A DNA stretch of 64,000 nucleotides from Bacteroidales bacterium (GTDB lineage Bacteria; Bacteroidota; Bacteroidia; Bacteroidales; UBA932), in assembly GCA_017544005.1 (NCBI GenBank), contig JAFYEZ010000040.1, positions 35,228 to 99,227 on the forward strand. Direction: 5' to 3'. This document shows, piece after piece, positions 43,125-52,422 of this stretch. The first letter of the stretch is position 1, and every line of letters starts with the position of its first letter. The notes beneath the pieces were generated by a model that saw only the letters and a list, made by a program, of their open reading frames with translations, did no database searches and was not told the origin of the DNA. A program made the position numbers and the translations under genes.

Positions 43125-45932
43125 TTACAGTATGTTTTTCAGATATTTACCAGTATAAGAAAGGGGGCATTCCGCCACCTGTTCGGGCGTTCCTTCCGCC
43201 ACAATCGTGCCACCGCCGGCGCCGCCTTCCGGACCCAGGTCCACCAGGTAGTCCACCGATTTGAGGACATCCGGGTTGTGTTCGATGACGACCACGGTGT
43301 TGCCCCGCTCCACCAGTTTTCCCAGCACTTCGAGCAGGACCTTGATGTCCTCGAAGTGGAGGCCGGTGGTGGGTTCGTCCAGGATATAGAGGGTGTTGCC
43401 GGTCTCTTTCCGGGCCAGTTCGGCCGAAAGTTTGAGCCGCTGGCTTTCGCCGCCGCTGAGCGAGGTGGACTGCTGGCCGAGCGTGAGGTAGCCGAGCCCC
43501 ACATCGACCATCGTCTGCAACTTGACGGCAATCCAGGGCACTGCCTTGAAGAACTCCAGCGCCTGGGTGATGCTCATCTCCAGCACGTCGCTGATGCTCT
43601 TGCCCTTGTATTTGACGGCCAGCGTATCGGGTTTGTAGCGCTTGCCGCCGCACTCGCGGCAGGTGACATAGGCCGGTGGCAGGAAGTGCATCTCGATAGT
43701 CTGGATGCCGGCGCCTTTGCAGGCCTCGCAGCGGCCGCCCTTGACATTGAAGGAGAAGCGACCGGGGCCGAAACCGCGCACCCGGGCGTCGGGGGTTTCG
43801 GCAAAGAGGGTGCGGATATCCCCCAGCACGTCCGTGTAGGTGGCCGGGTTGCTGCGCGGCGTCTTGCCGATGGGGCTTTGGTCAATCACGATGACCTTGT
43901 CAACCTGGCTGAGCCCCTCGATCCGGTCGTAGGAGAGCGGGCGCTGTTTGGTCCGGTAGAAATGCTCGGAGAGGATCGGCAGCAGCGTCTCCGTGATGAG
44001 GGAGCTCTTGCCGCTGCCGCTTACCCCGCTGATGCCGATCAGGCATCCCAGCGGCAGGCGGAGGGTGACCGATTTGAGGTTGTTGCCCGTGGCTCCGGAG
44101 AGGGTGAGCCACTGTCCGTTGCCTTCGCGGCGGGTGGCGGGCACGGGAATGGTCTTTCGCTCCAGCAGGTAGTCGAGCGTCAGGCTCGGCTTCCGGCATC
44201 CGGCCATGTCGGCGGGCCGGCCGTTGTAGAGCAGTTCTCCGCCCTTTTCGCCCGCGCCGGGCCCCAGGTCCACGAGCCAGTCGGCCGCCATCATCATATC
44301 GCGGTCGTGTTCGACCACCATCACGGAGTTGCCCTCGTCGCGCAGGTTTTTGAGCGAAGCAATCAGTTTGTTCTCGTCCCGCTGGTGCAGGCCGATACTG
44401 GGCTCATCCAGGATATAGAGCACCCCGACCAGCTTGGAGCCGATCTGGGTGGCGAGGCGGATGCGCTGGCTTTCGCCGCCGCTGAGGGTGCGGGTGCTGC
44501 GGTCCAGGCTCAGGTAATCGAGTCCCACGTCGAGCAGGAAACGGATGCGGTCCTTGAGCTCCTTGAGGATATCGCGGGCAATCAGCCGCTGCCGCTCGGA
44601 GAGGTGGTCGGGCAGGGCGCAGACCCAGTCGTAGAGGCGGTCCATCGTCATGGCGGAGACCTCCGCGATGTTGAGGCCGGCCAGCTTGAAATAGAGGGCC
44701 TCCTTGCGGAGCCGGGTTCCGCCGCATTCCGGGCAGGTAACCTCCTCGATATACAGATCTTTCTTATTCAGTGCGCGGTCGCTCTCCTCACCCGTGAGGC
44801 GGATCATCTGGAGGATGCCGCCGAAGGCGTCCATCTGTGATTCGCTGCCGGTCCCGATCCGCAGCAGTTCGTCGGAACCGTAGAGAATCTGCGTCATGGC
44901 CTCTTCCGGAATGGTCTCGATGGGATCGTGCAGGGAGAACCCGTGCTTGAGCGCGATGGCCTCCAGGAACTGGGTCAGCCGCGAATCGCGCTGGGTCTTG
45001 ATAAAGGGAATCCCTCCTTCCGCGATGGATTTGTGCGGATCGGGGATGATGCGGTTCATGTCGATGCTGGCCACCGTTCCAAGGCCGCCGCAGTGCGGGC
45101 AGGCCCCCTGCGGCGAGTTGAACGAGAAGGTGTGCGGTGCGGGAGTATCGAGTGAAAAACCGGTGTCCGGGCAGACAAAATTTCGGCTGTAGTGCTGCAG
45201 CGCGCCGCTTTCGTGGTCGAGTACCACCAGCGAGCCTTTGCCCTGGCCCAGGGCGGTCACGACCGATTCGCGGATGCGCTTGCGGTCTTCCGCAGTCGGG
45301 ACGATTTTGTCGATCACCAGCTCGATAAAGTGGTTCTTGTAGCGGTCCACCTGCTTCACGTCGCCCAGGTAGCAGAGTTCGCCGTCCACGCGGACCTGGT
45401 TGTAGCCCTTGCGGACGAGTTGCTCAAAGAGCTCCTTGTAGTGGCCCTTGCGCCCCTTGACCAGCGGTGCGAGCAGCAGCAGACGACGGCCCGCATAGCG
45501 CTCGAGAATCAGGTCCACGATCTGGTCGTCGCTGTAGCGGATCATCTCCTTGCCCGTTTCAGGCGAATAGGCTTGTCCTGCGCGGGCGTAGAGCAGGCGG
45601 AAGAAGTCGTACACCTCGGTGATGGTGCCCACCGTGGAGCGCGGATTGCGGCCGATAGTCTTCTGTTCGATGGCGATAATCGGGCTCAGTCCCTCGATGT
45701 CATCCACCTGCGGCCGCTCCAGCATTCCCATAAACTGCCGGGCGTAGGCCGAGAGGGTCTCCATGTAGCGGCGCTGTCCTTCGGCATAGATGGTGTCGAA
45801 GGCGAGGGTGCTCTTGCCGCTGCCGGAGAGGCCGGTGACCACGACCAGTTTGCCCCGGGGAATCTCGAGGTCGATGTTTTTCAGGTTGTGGCTCCGTGCG
45901 CCGCGAATGATCAATGAGCCCTGGTCTGTCAT
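43125..45932 (-). CDS. uvrA: Excinuclease ABC subunit A
   Basis: A protein of 935 residues, the usual length. It has two ABC ATPase modules: Walker [21 protein letters not shown] and [16 protein letters not shown], with signature [12 protein letters not shown] and [12 protein letters not shown]. Zinc-binding Cys pairs are at [26 protein letters not shown] and CRECGGKRY. It recognises damaged DNA with UvrB. It overlaps the upstream metallo-hydrolase gene by 4 bases (ATGA). Confidence 0.97.
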   Translation of the reverse strand: MTDQGSLIIRGARSHNLKNIDLEIPRGKLVVVTGLSGSGKSTLAFDTIYAEGQRRYMETLSAYARQFMGMLERPQVDDIEGLSPIIAIEQKTIGRNPRSTVGTITEVYDFFRLLYARAGQAYSPETGKEMIRYSDDQIVDLILERYAGRRLLLLAPLVKGRKGHYKELFEQLVRKGYNQVRVDGELCYLGDVKQVDRYKNHFIELVIDKIVPTAEDRKRIRESVVTALGQGKGSLVVLDHESGALQHYSRNFVCPDTGFSLDTPAPHTFSFNSPQGACPHCGGLGTVASIDMNRIIPDPHKSIAEGGIPFIKTQRDSRLTQFLEAIALKHGFSLHDPIETIPEEAMTQILYGSDELLRIGTGSESQMDAFGGILQMIRLTGEESDRALNKKDLYIEEVTCPECGGTRLRKEALYFKLAGLNIAEVSAMTMDRLYDWVCALPDHLSERQRLIARDILKELKDRIRFLLDVGLDYLSLDRSTRTLSGGESQRIRLATQIGSKLVGVLYILDEPSIGLHQRDENKLIASLKNLRDEGNSVMVVEHDRDMMMAADWLVDLGPGAGEKGGELLYNGRPADMAGCRKPSLTLDYLLERKTIPVPATRREGNGQWLTLSGATGNNLKSVTLRLPLGCLIGISGVSGSGKSSLITETLLPILSEHFYRTKQRPLSYDRIEGLSQVDKVIVIDQSPIGKTPRSNPATYTDVLGDIRTLFAETPDARVRGFGPGRFSFNVKGGRCEACKGAGIQTIEMHFLPPAYVTCRECGGKRYKPDTLAVKYKGKSISDVLEMSITQALEFFKAVPWIAVKLQTMVDVGLGYLTLGQQSTSLSGGESQRLKLSAELARKETGNTLYILDEPTTGLHFEDIKVLLEVLGKLVERGNTVVVIEHNPDVLKSVDYLVDLGPEGGAGGGTIVAEGTPEQVAECPLSYTGKYLKNIL

Positions 45933-46582
45933 CTGCGCTGGCGGTTTTCCGGGAAGAAGGGGTTGTGGAGATGCTCCTCGCGGAGGGTGGTGGGGTAGCC
46001 GTGACCCGGATAGACGACGGTCTCCTCCGGCAACTGCGCAAGCCGGTCGATGCTCGCGAGCAGGGTTTCATAGTCGCCCCGGGGATGATCGGTGCGGCCT
46101 ACGCTGCCCTGGAAAAGGGTATCGCCGCTGAAGAGCAGGTGCTCTGCGGAGTTGTAGAAACAGACGCAGCCTTCGGTGTGGCCCGGGGTATGAAGCACCG
46201 TCAGCGCGGCCCCGCCGAAACGGAGAACATCCCCCTCGCCGATCTCCTCGAAGGGCCCCTCATACGGGGTGATGGCCAGCCCGAGCCGGGTGGCGAAATC
46301 GATCGAGGTCTGCACCTGGAACCGGTCGTCCGGATGGAGGGCCACCGGGACGGGCCACTGCCGGGCGGCGGCCGCCAGACCGAAGATATGGTCGAAGTGC
46401 CCGAGCGTCAGCAGAATCCGGGATACCTGGAGTTTTTCCTCCTCCACGAACCGCTGCAGGCGGCGGAATTCCCCGGCGTCGTAGCAGCCGGGATCGATCA
46501 CCACGCACGCCCGGGAAGGTTCGTCCCAAACGAGGTGGCAGCATTCGCGCAACGGGTTGAAATATAGCGTCTTAATATTCAT
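45929..46582 (-). CDS. Metallo-beta-lactamase-fold hydrolase with one metal-ligand His replaced by Leu
   Basis: A protein of 217 residues of the glyoxalase II-like MBL group. Later metal ligands are present: [30 protein letters not shown] and [11 protein letters not shown]. The signature THxHxDH reads TLGHFDH (residues 59-65), so the first His is Leu60, encoded by CTC at 46403-46405 on the minus strand. One base change from CAC would explain it. Family members hydrolyse thioesters such as S-lactoylglutathione. The substrate here is unknown. It is translationally coupled to uvrA. Confidence 0.82.
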   Translation of the reverse strand: MNIKTLYFNPLRECCHLVWDEPSRACVVIDPGCYDAGEFRRLQRFVEEEKLQVSRILLTLGHFDHIFGLAAAARQWPVPVALHPDDRFQVQTSIDFATRLGLAITPYEGPFEEIGEGDVLRFGGAALTVLHTPGHTEGCVCFYNSAEHLLFSGDTLFQGSVGRTDHPRGDYETLLASIDRLAQLPEETVVYPGHGYPTTLREEHLHNPFFPENRQRR

Positions 46583-46640
46583 CTAACTAGAAAATCGCCG
46601 CGCTGCGGCAACATTTTTACAAAAGTACGAACTCTTTTTG

Positions 46641-46648
46641 TATTTTTG
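46641..46648 (+). promoter_or_regulatory. -7 element for the deoxynucleoside kinase gene
   Basis: TATTTTTG matches TAnnTTTG and lies 26 bp upstream of the ATG at 46675. No clear -33 element is visible. Confidence 0.5.
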
Positions 46649-46674
46649 TTACGATAAAACTAAAACCACCCGTT

Positions 46675-47289
46675 ATGCACATTGCGATTGCCGGCAACAT
46701 CGGCAGCGGAAAAACCACGCTGACCAAGATGCTCGTGGAGCATTTCAAATGGACGCCCAAGTTCGAGTCTGTCGATTACAACCCCTATCTTGCCGACTTT
46801 TACAACGATATGGAGCGCTGGTCGTTCAATATCCAGATCTACTTCCTGAACAAGCGCTTCCTCGACGTGGTCGAGATCCGCAAGAGCGACAAGATCATCG
46901 TCCAGGACCGCAGCATCTATGAGGACGCCTGCATCTTTGCCCCGAACCTCCACGACATGGGCCTGATGTCCAGCCGCGACTTCGACAACTACCAGTCGCT
47001 CTTCTCGCTGATGGTCTCGCTGGTTCAGGCGCCCGATCTGCTGATCTACCTCCGTTCCTCCATCCCGAACCTGGTGGCCAATATCCAGAAGCGGGGCCGC
47101 GAATACGAGAGCAGCATCCGCCTGGACTATCTCAAGGGACTCAACGAGCGCTACGACAAGTGGATTGACCACTACTCGGACGGCAAACTGCTGATCATCG
47201 ACGTGGACAATCTTCGTTTCCAGGAAAACCCCGACGATTTTGCAAAAGTGTGCGATCTGATTGAGGCTCAGCTGAATGGCCTCTTCTAA
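46675..47289 (+). CDS. Deoxynucleoside kinase (dNK family)
   Basis: A protein of 204 residues. P-loop IAGNIGSGKTTLTKML, the DRS motif in IIVQDRSIYEDACIFA, and RGREYESSIRLDYLKGLNER as the LID region match the deoxyadenosine/deoxyguanosine kinase family. It salvages deoxynucleosides to dNMPs. Substrate preference cannot be read reliably. It has its own promoter and is followed by a hairpin. Confidence 0.9.
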   Translation: MHIAIAGNIGSGKTTLTKMLVEHFKWTPKFESVDYNPYLADFYNDMERWSFNIQIYFLNKRFLDVVEIRKSDKIIVQDRSIYEDACIFAPNLHDMGLMSSRDFDNYQSLFSLMVSLVQAPDLLIYLRSSIPNLVANIQKRGREYESSIRLDYLKGLNERYDKWIDHYSDGKLLIIDVDNLRFQENPDDFAKVCDLIEAQLNGLF

Positions 47290-47334
47290 ATAAAACCGTT
47301 TTTCTCCGTTTTTTTTGGAAATCGGTTAATCTTC

Positions 47335-47372
47335 GCCCCGGACCTTTTCGGGGCTTGTTTTTTCTGCGGGGC
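47335..47372 (+). terminator. Terminator after the deoxynucleoside kinase gene
   Basis: GCCCCG (47335-47340) pairs with CGGGGC (47349-47354), loop of 8 bases, followed by TTGTTTTTT. Confidence 0.7.
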
Positions 47373-47402
47373 GGCTCTACCTTCGGGGCAAAAACGCCGC
47401 CT

Positions 47403-48941
47403 ATGCTGTTCAAGAGTTATTGCGCCAGTTGCATCGGAATCGATGCCGTCACGGTGACTGTCGAGGTCGATATGTCCACGGGGGTGGGCATCCGGATGGT
47501 GGGACTGCCGGACAATGCGGTCCGCGAAAGCCTGCTGCGGGTGATCACCGCCCTGGGAAGTTACGGATACCGGATTCCCGGAAAACGGATCCTCATCAAC
47601 CTGGCTCCGGCCGACATCCGCAAGGAGGGCTCCGCCTTCGATCTGGCCATCGCCGTCGGCCTGCTGGCCGTCTCGGAGCAGGTTTCCGTGCCGCGCAGCG
47701 GGGAGTTTCTGCTGCTCGGAGAGCTGGCGCTCGACGGCCGGCTCCGTCCTGTGCCCGGTGCGCTTCCCGTGGCTGTCCATGCCCGGGACACCGGTTTTGC
47801 GGGCTGCATCTTTCCCCGGGAATCTGCCATGGAGGCGGTGGATATCGCCGGATTGGAGATCTACGGTGTCTCGTCGCTCGCCGAGGTGATTGACATTCTC
47901 TCGGGCGAGCGCGACGTGGCGCATCTGCGCATGCGGCGGGAGGAGGCCCCGGCGCCGCTTCCCCGCCATGGGTCCGATTTCCGGGAAGTCCGCGGACAGC
48001 CGGCTGCCAAGCGGGGACTGGAGATTGCCGCCGCCGGCGGACACAACCTGATTCTGATCGGAAGTCCGGGCAGCGGCAAGACCATGATGGCCTCCTGTCT
48101 GCCCTCCATCCTTCCGCCGATGAATCGGACCGAGTCGGTGGAAACCAGCAAGATCTACTCCGTCTGCGGGTGCAGTATCGGCCGCAGCGGCCTGATGCGC
48201 GAGCGGCCTTTCCGCACCCCGCATCACAGCGCCAGCCTCGTTTCGCTCATCGGCGGCGGGGCCCTGGCCCATCCCGGGGAGATCTCCCTGGCGCACAACG
48301 GGGTCCTCTACCTGGATGAGATGGCTCAGTTTCCGCGCACCGTGCTGGATGCCCTCCGCCAGCCGCTGGAGGACGGCCGCGTGACCATCTCGCGTGCCCG
48401 CTACAAGGTTACCTACCCCGCCTCGTTTATGCTCATCGCCTCGATGAATCCCTGTCCCTGTGGCTACTACGGCGACGGCACCGGGCGCTGCCACTGCACG
48501 CCGCAGCAGATCGCCGTTTACCGGGCTCGCATCAGCGGTCCTCTGATGGACCGCCTGGACCTGCATATTCAGTGCGACAACGTGCCGGCGGAAGAGCTGC
48601 TGGGCGACCGTGAGGAGGAGGCCTCTTCCGCCATCGCGACGCGCGTGGTCCGGGCCCGCGAAATCCAGCTAGCCCGCTTCCGCAGTGAGGGCATCTTCAC
48701 CAACTCCCAGATGGATGCCGCCCGCCTGCGCCGCTTCTGCCCAGTCGATGCCCGCGGTACGGCCTTCCTCGCGGAGGCCATCCGCCGTCTGAACCTCTCC
48801 GCCCGCGCCTACAGCCGCATCCTCAAACTCGCCCGCACCATCGCCGACCTGGCCGGCTCCCCGCAGATTGCCCTTCCCCACCTCTCCGAAGCCATCCGCT
48901 TCCGCTCCCTCGACCGCCTCACCGACCGCGAAATCAAATAA
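47403..48941 (+). CDS. YifB/ComM-family Mg-chelatase-like AAA+ ATPase
   Basis: A protein of 512 residues from the ATG at 47403. The N-terminal Lon-protease-like domain contains NLAPADIRKEGSAFDLAIA. The AAA+ domain has Walker A LIGSPGSGKTMMASCLPSIL, the RPFRTPHHSASLVSLIGGG segment and Walker B VLYLDEMAQF. A C-terminal Mg-chelatase subunit region follows (LNLSARAYSRILKLARTIAD). ComM proteins act as helicases that help branch migration in natural transformation. Whether that applies here is inferred. Confidence 0.92.
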   Translation: MLFKSYCASCIGIDAVTVTVEVDMSTGVGIRMVGLPDNAVRESLLRVITALGSYGYRIPGKRILINLAPADIRKEGSAFDLAIAVGLLAVSEQVSVPRSGEFLLLGELALDGRLRPVPGALPVAVHARDTGFAGCIFPRESAMEAVDIAGLEIYGVSSLAEVIDILSGERDVAHLRMRREEAPAPLPRHGSDFREVRGQPAAKRGLEIAAAGGHNLILIGSPGSGKTMMASCLPSILPPMNRTESVETSKIYSVCGCSIGRSGLMRERPFRTPHHSASLVSLIGGGALAHPGEISLAHNGVLYLDEMAQFPRTVLDALRQPLEDGRVTISRARYKVTYPASFMLIASMNPCPCGYYGDGTGRCHCTPQQIAVYRARISGPLMDRLDLHIQCDNVPAEELLGDREEEASSAIATRVVRAREIQLARFRSEGIFTNSQMDAARLRRFCPVDARGTAFLAEAIRRLNLSARAYSRILKLARTIADLAGSPQIALPHLSEAIRFRSLDRLTDREIK

Positions 48942-48959
48942 AGGAATAAGCATTTTTGC

Positions 48960-48967
48960 TATCTTTG
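48960..48967 (+). promoter_or_regulatory. -7 element almost touching the tsaE start
   Basis: TATCTTTG matches TAnnTTTG and ends 4 bp before the tsaE ATG at 48972. Transcription from it would start at or within a few bases of the start codon, which predicts a leaderless mRNA. Confidence 0.5.
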
Positions 48968-48971
48968 CGGT

Positions 48972-49385
48972 ATGACCGAGATTATTGTCAACGGAATTGA
49001 GGATTTGCCGCGGGCGGCCCGGGTCTTTCTGGACAAGAGGGGAGACGCATCCATCATTGCTTTCTACGGCTCGATGGGTGCGGGGAAGACCACCTTCATC
49101 ACGGCGCTCTGCGAGGCCCTGGGCGTGAAGGATGTGGTGAACAGCCCCACCTTCACGATCGTCAACGAATACCGCGACGGCCGTGGAGATAGCGTCTATC
49201 ACTTTGATTTTTACCGGATTAATCGGCTTTCGGAGGCGCTGGATATCGGCCTTTACGAATACTTCGACAGCGGCAGCCTCTGCCTGATCGAGTGGCCGGA
49301 GATGATTGAAGAACTGCTGCCGGAGGAGACGCTCAAGGTGCAGATCCTGACCGATGACGCCCGTACCCGCCGCCTGCTGTTTTAG
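48972..49385 (+). CDS. tsaE: tRNA threonylcarbamoyladenosine biosynthesis ATPase TsaE
   Basis: A protein of 137 residues. Walker A is AFYGSMGAGKTTFITALCE, followed by VVNSPTFTIVNEYR, VYHFDFYRI and LCLIEWPEM, all standard for TsaE. It supports TsaBD in making t6A37 in tRNAs reading ANN codons. The start at 48972 matches family N-termini although a -7 element lies just upstream. Confidence 0.95.
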   Translation: MTEIIVNGIEDLPRAARVFLDKRGDASIIAFYGSMGAGKTTFITALCEALGVKDVVNSPTFTIVNEYRDGRGDSVYHFDFYRINRLSEALDIGLYEYFDSGSLCLIEWPEMIEELLPEETLKVQILTDDARTRRLLF

Positions 49386-49427
49386 CACGATAGTTGCTGA
49401 AAGAGAGCCGGACTAAAAACGAAAGAA

Positions 49428-51137
49428 ATGAGACAGAAACACCATACGCCGCTGCGATTCGTCCTGATGCTGCTTCTCCTGCTGCTTGCAGGCGCACCGC
49501 TGCAGGCCCAGAGCGCCCGCTATCTCGATGCCCTGCGGCTCTACCATGCCGGCAAGCTGGACAAGGCGGTGGAGCAGTTCGAAAAGGAGCTCTCCGCCAA
49601 CCCGCAGAACGACGCGGCCTACTTCTACCTGGCTTCCGCGCTGCTCGCCGGACAGAAACCCGACCTGGAGCGGGCCGAGAAGAACTTCCGCAAGGCCCTG
49701 GAGCTCAGCCCGGACAATTACTGGTACAAATACTCGCTGGCCCTGCTTTACACCGAGACGGGCCGGCCCGAACTGGCCTCGCCGCTGCTGGAGCAGCTGA
49801 TGGCGGAGCACCCGGGCAAGAGCGACCTCTACTTTGACGCCGCCGGCGCTTACGTCAGCCAGAACGACACCGAAAAGGCCCTCGAGGTAATCGACAAAAT
49901 CGAGGCCGTGGCCGGCAAGAGCGAGATGATTGCCGTCTCCAAGATGGACCTCATCCGCAAGCGGGGCGGCGGTTCCGCCCAGAGCGAAAAAGAGGCCTAC
50001 GAATTCCTGATTGATTATTATAAAGATTGCCAGACCCCGCGCCTGGCCACGATGATCGGCGATTTCTACCAGCGGACCTTCCGCGACAGCCTGGCCGTGG
50101 CCTACTACGACGAGGCGCTCGCGATGGATGAAAACTACGGTCCGGCCTACTACAGTCGCGCCCACAGCTACCAGGCCCTGCGCCAGTACGACCGCTACTT
50201 TGCCGATATCCGCGTCTTCCTGCGCGATCCCGACATTGCGCCGGCAGCCAAGGCGGACTACCTGAACCACATGATGGAGCTGCCGCAGTTCATCCAGGCC
50301 TTCCTGCCGGAGGTGGACACGATGATGCTTGACGCCCATCTCTCCGCACCGGAGGATTCCACGCTCAGCAATGCCGTGGCGATGTACTACTACCGCACGG
50401 ACCGGCAGTACCTGGGCATCGAGCTGCTGTGCCAGATGTCCGAGCGCTATCCGGACAGCTACACGCAGTCCTTCCAGTATCTGCTGATGCTCTACTACAG
50501 CAAGGCCTGGGCCGGGGTGGAGGATGTTTCCACCGCCATGCTCCAGCGATTTGACGAAAAGCGCGATATCCTGATGCTCCGGGCCTCCGCCTTCCGGATG
50601 CAGGACAACTACGACGCGGCCATCGCCGATTTCGAGCAAATGCTCTCCGTCGCCCCCAAGGACAGCGCCACCATCGTGTCGGCCTGCACCTCGCTGGGCG
50701 ATCTCTACTATTACAAGAACAACCTCAAGAAGGCCTACGCCAACTATGACAAGGTGCTGAAGGTGGCGCCCGACCATCTGCCCGCCCTGAACAATTATGC
50801 CTACTTCCTGAGCCTGGAGGGCAAGAAACTCAAGAAGGCTCTCGCGATGAGCCGCAAGACCATCGAGGCGGAGCCCGACAATCCCACTTACCTCGATACC
50901 TACGCCTGGATCCTGCACCTGCTGGGACAGGATGTGGAGGCCAAGGCGATGTTCAAGCACGCCATGCTCTACGGCGGCAAGGAGCAGGCCACCATCCTCG
51001 ACCACTATGCCGAGTTGCTCTATTCCCTGCGCGAATTCGACCTGGCCTACATCTACTGGAACCAGGCTAAGGCGTTGGATACCACGGGCGAACTGAAGAT
51101 TGACGAAAAGGTCCGCGAACGCAAAAAGAACCAATAG
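49428..51137 (+). CDS. TPR-repeat protein, exported
   Basis: A protein of 569 residues with a signal peptide (FVLMLLLLLLAGAPLQAQ, cleavage near residue 28). Tetratricopeptide units run through most of the length: for example YLDALRLYHAGKLDKAVEQF, AYFYLASALLAGQKPDLERA, YYSRAHSYQALRQYDRYFAD and YLDTYAWILHLLGQDVEAKA. Such proteins often act in envelope assembly in Bacteroidota. It is followed after 2 bp by envC, so a role near peptidoglycan processing is plausible but inferred. Confidence 0.85.
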   Translation: MRQKHHTPLRFVLMLLLLLLAGAPLQAQSARYLDALRLYHAGKLDKAVEQFEKELSANPQNDAAYFYLASALLAGQKPDLERAEKNFRKALELSPDNYWYKYSLALLYTETGRPELASPLLEQLMAEHPGKSDLYFDAAGAYVSQNDTEKALEVIDKIEAVAGKSEMIAVSKMDLIRKRGGGSAQSEKEAYEFLIDYYKDCQTPRLATMIGDFYQRTFRDSLAVAYYDEALAMDENYGPAYYSRAHSYQALRQYDRYFADIRVFLRDPDIAPAAKADYLNHMMELPQFIQAFLPEVDTMMLDAHLSAPEDSTLSNAVAMYYYRTDRQYLGIELLCQMSERYPDSYTQSFQYLLMLYYSKAWAGVEDVSTAMLQRFDEKRDILMLRASAFRMQDNYDAAIADFEQMLSVAPKDSATIVSACTSLGDLYYYKNNLKKAYANYDKVLKVAPDHLPALNNYAYFLSLEGKKLKKALAMSRKTIEAEPDNPTYLDTYAWILHLLGQDVEAKAMFKHAMLYGGKEQATILDHYAELLYSLREFDLAYIYWNQAKALDTTGELKIDEKVRERKKNQ

Positions 51138-51139
51138 CA

Positions 51140-52318
51140 ATGAAATCCCTGCGCGCAATCCTCTCCCTGCTGGTGCTCTGCGGCCTCTGTGCCGCTCCGC
51201 TCTGCGCGCAGAGTCTGGATGCCCAGAAGCAAAAGAAGGAGAAGATCGAGCAGGAAATCCGTTTCCTCGACAAACAGCTCAAGAGCCTGGGCGACCGGCA
51301 CCGCTCCACCACCGAACATCTCACGCTGGTCCAGAAGAAGGTCTCCGCGCGCCGTTCGCTGCTGGGACGGATCGACAGCCAGATCCGCTCGCTCGATGCA
51401 CAGATCGACCTCAAGCGCATGGAAATCCAGCGCACGCAGGCGGAACTCGATACCCTCGGCGGCTACTACGAGCGGCTGGTTTACAATGCCTACAAGAACC
51501 GCGACACCAAGGTCTGGTTCATGTATGTGCTGGGCAGCGAAAGTATCGGGCAGGGCTATCGCCGGCTCAACTATTTCCGGAACCTTTCCGATGCCGTCAG
51601 CGACCAGGCCTCCCGCATCCGCGAGACCCGCGAACGGCTGGAGACCGAACGCGCTTCGCTCGAGGCCTCGCGGGCGGAACTGCGCTCCCTGCGCGGCGAA
51701 CGGGAGAAGGAATACCGGGAGCTGGTCAGCGATGAGAAACAGTCCCGCACACTGATCAAGCAGATTTCCAAAGATCAGAAAAAGTATCGCAAGGACCTGG
51801 CGGCCAAGCGCAAGGAGGTGGAGAATCTCAACCGGCAGATCGCCCGCCTGGTGGCCTCCACCGTGGCGGCCGACAAACGGGCCAAGGATATGGTCGATAC
51901 CACCCTTTCCGGGGAATTTGCGCAGAACCGCGGCCGGCTCGGCTGGCCGGTCAACGAAGGGGTGATCACGGACCACTTCGGCGTGCACTACCACCCGGTT
52001 TACAAGAACATCCGCCTGCCGGAGAACAACGGCATCACCATCTCCACCAACCAAGGCGCCGAGGTGTACAGCGTCTTCGACGGGGTGGTCAAGCAGATCG
52101 TGGTCATTCCCGGTTACAACCAGTGCGTGCTCATTCAGCACGGTAAATACTACACATTCTACTGCAAGCTGGGCGGTGTGACTGTGAAGCCGGGCCAGAA
52201 GGTCCGCAGCGGAGAGTCCATCGGCTACCTGCAGCCCGACGGCAATGTCTCCACCCTCCACTTCCAGATCTGGGACGGCACCAAAAAGCAGGACCCGGAG
52301 AAGTGGCTCAAGCGCTAA
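51140..52318 (+). CDS. envC: EnvC-like murein hydrolase activator (coiled coil plus degenerate LytM domain)
   Basis: A protein of 392 residues with a signal peptide (cleavage near LCAQS). A long coiled coil spans residues 30-240 (LDAQKQKKEKIEQEIRFLDK onwards). The C-terminal LytM/M23 domain starts at RLGWPVNEGVITDHFGVHYH and ends at STLHFQIWDGTKK. The zinc-binding His and Asp of active M23 enzymes are not complete (no HxH before FQIW). This fits EnvC-type activators of amidases at the division site. Coupling to the TPR gene is tight. Confidence 0.88.
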   Translation: MKSLRAILSLLVLCGLCAAPLCAQSLDAQKQKKEKIEQEIRFLDKQLKSLGDRHRSTTEHLTLVQKKVSARRSLLGRIDSQIRSLDAQIDLKRMEIQRTQAELDTLGGYYERLVYNAYKNRDTKVWFMYVLGSESIGQGYRRLNYFRNLSDAVSDQASRIRETRERLETERASLEASRAELRSLRGEREKEYRELVSDEKQSRTLIKQISKDQKKYRKDLAAKRKEVENLNRQIARLVASTVAADKRAKDMVDTTLSGEFAQNRGRLGWPVNEGVITDHFGVHYHPVYKNIRLPENNGITISTNQGAEVYSVFDGVVKQIVVIPGYNQCVLIQHGKYYTFYCKLGGVTVKPGQKVRSGESIGYLQPDGNVSTLHFQIWDGTKKQDPEKWLKR

Positions 52319-52355
52319 GACTGTCGTCGCGGTCGCGTCGTCGGTGGCCGTGTCT

Positions 52356-52422
52356 GGTTTGGCGGCTAATTCGCTGATTGATATCGTTTATGGCTGATTT
52401 AGTGGCAGTTAGCCGCCAAACC
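52356..52422. repeat. 14-bp perfect inverted repeat at the end of convergent genes
   Basis: GGTTTGGCGGCTAA (52356-52369) and TTAGCCGCCAAACC (52409-52422) enclose 39 bases. The right arm forms the last codons of the convergent glycosyltransferase gene. The loop has no second clear stem. It could be a bidirectional terminator of unusual size or a partial copy of the gene end in inverse orientation. Confidence 0.6.
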
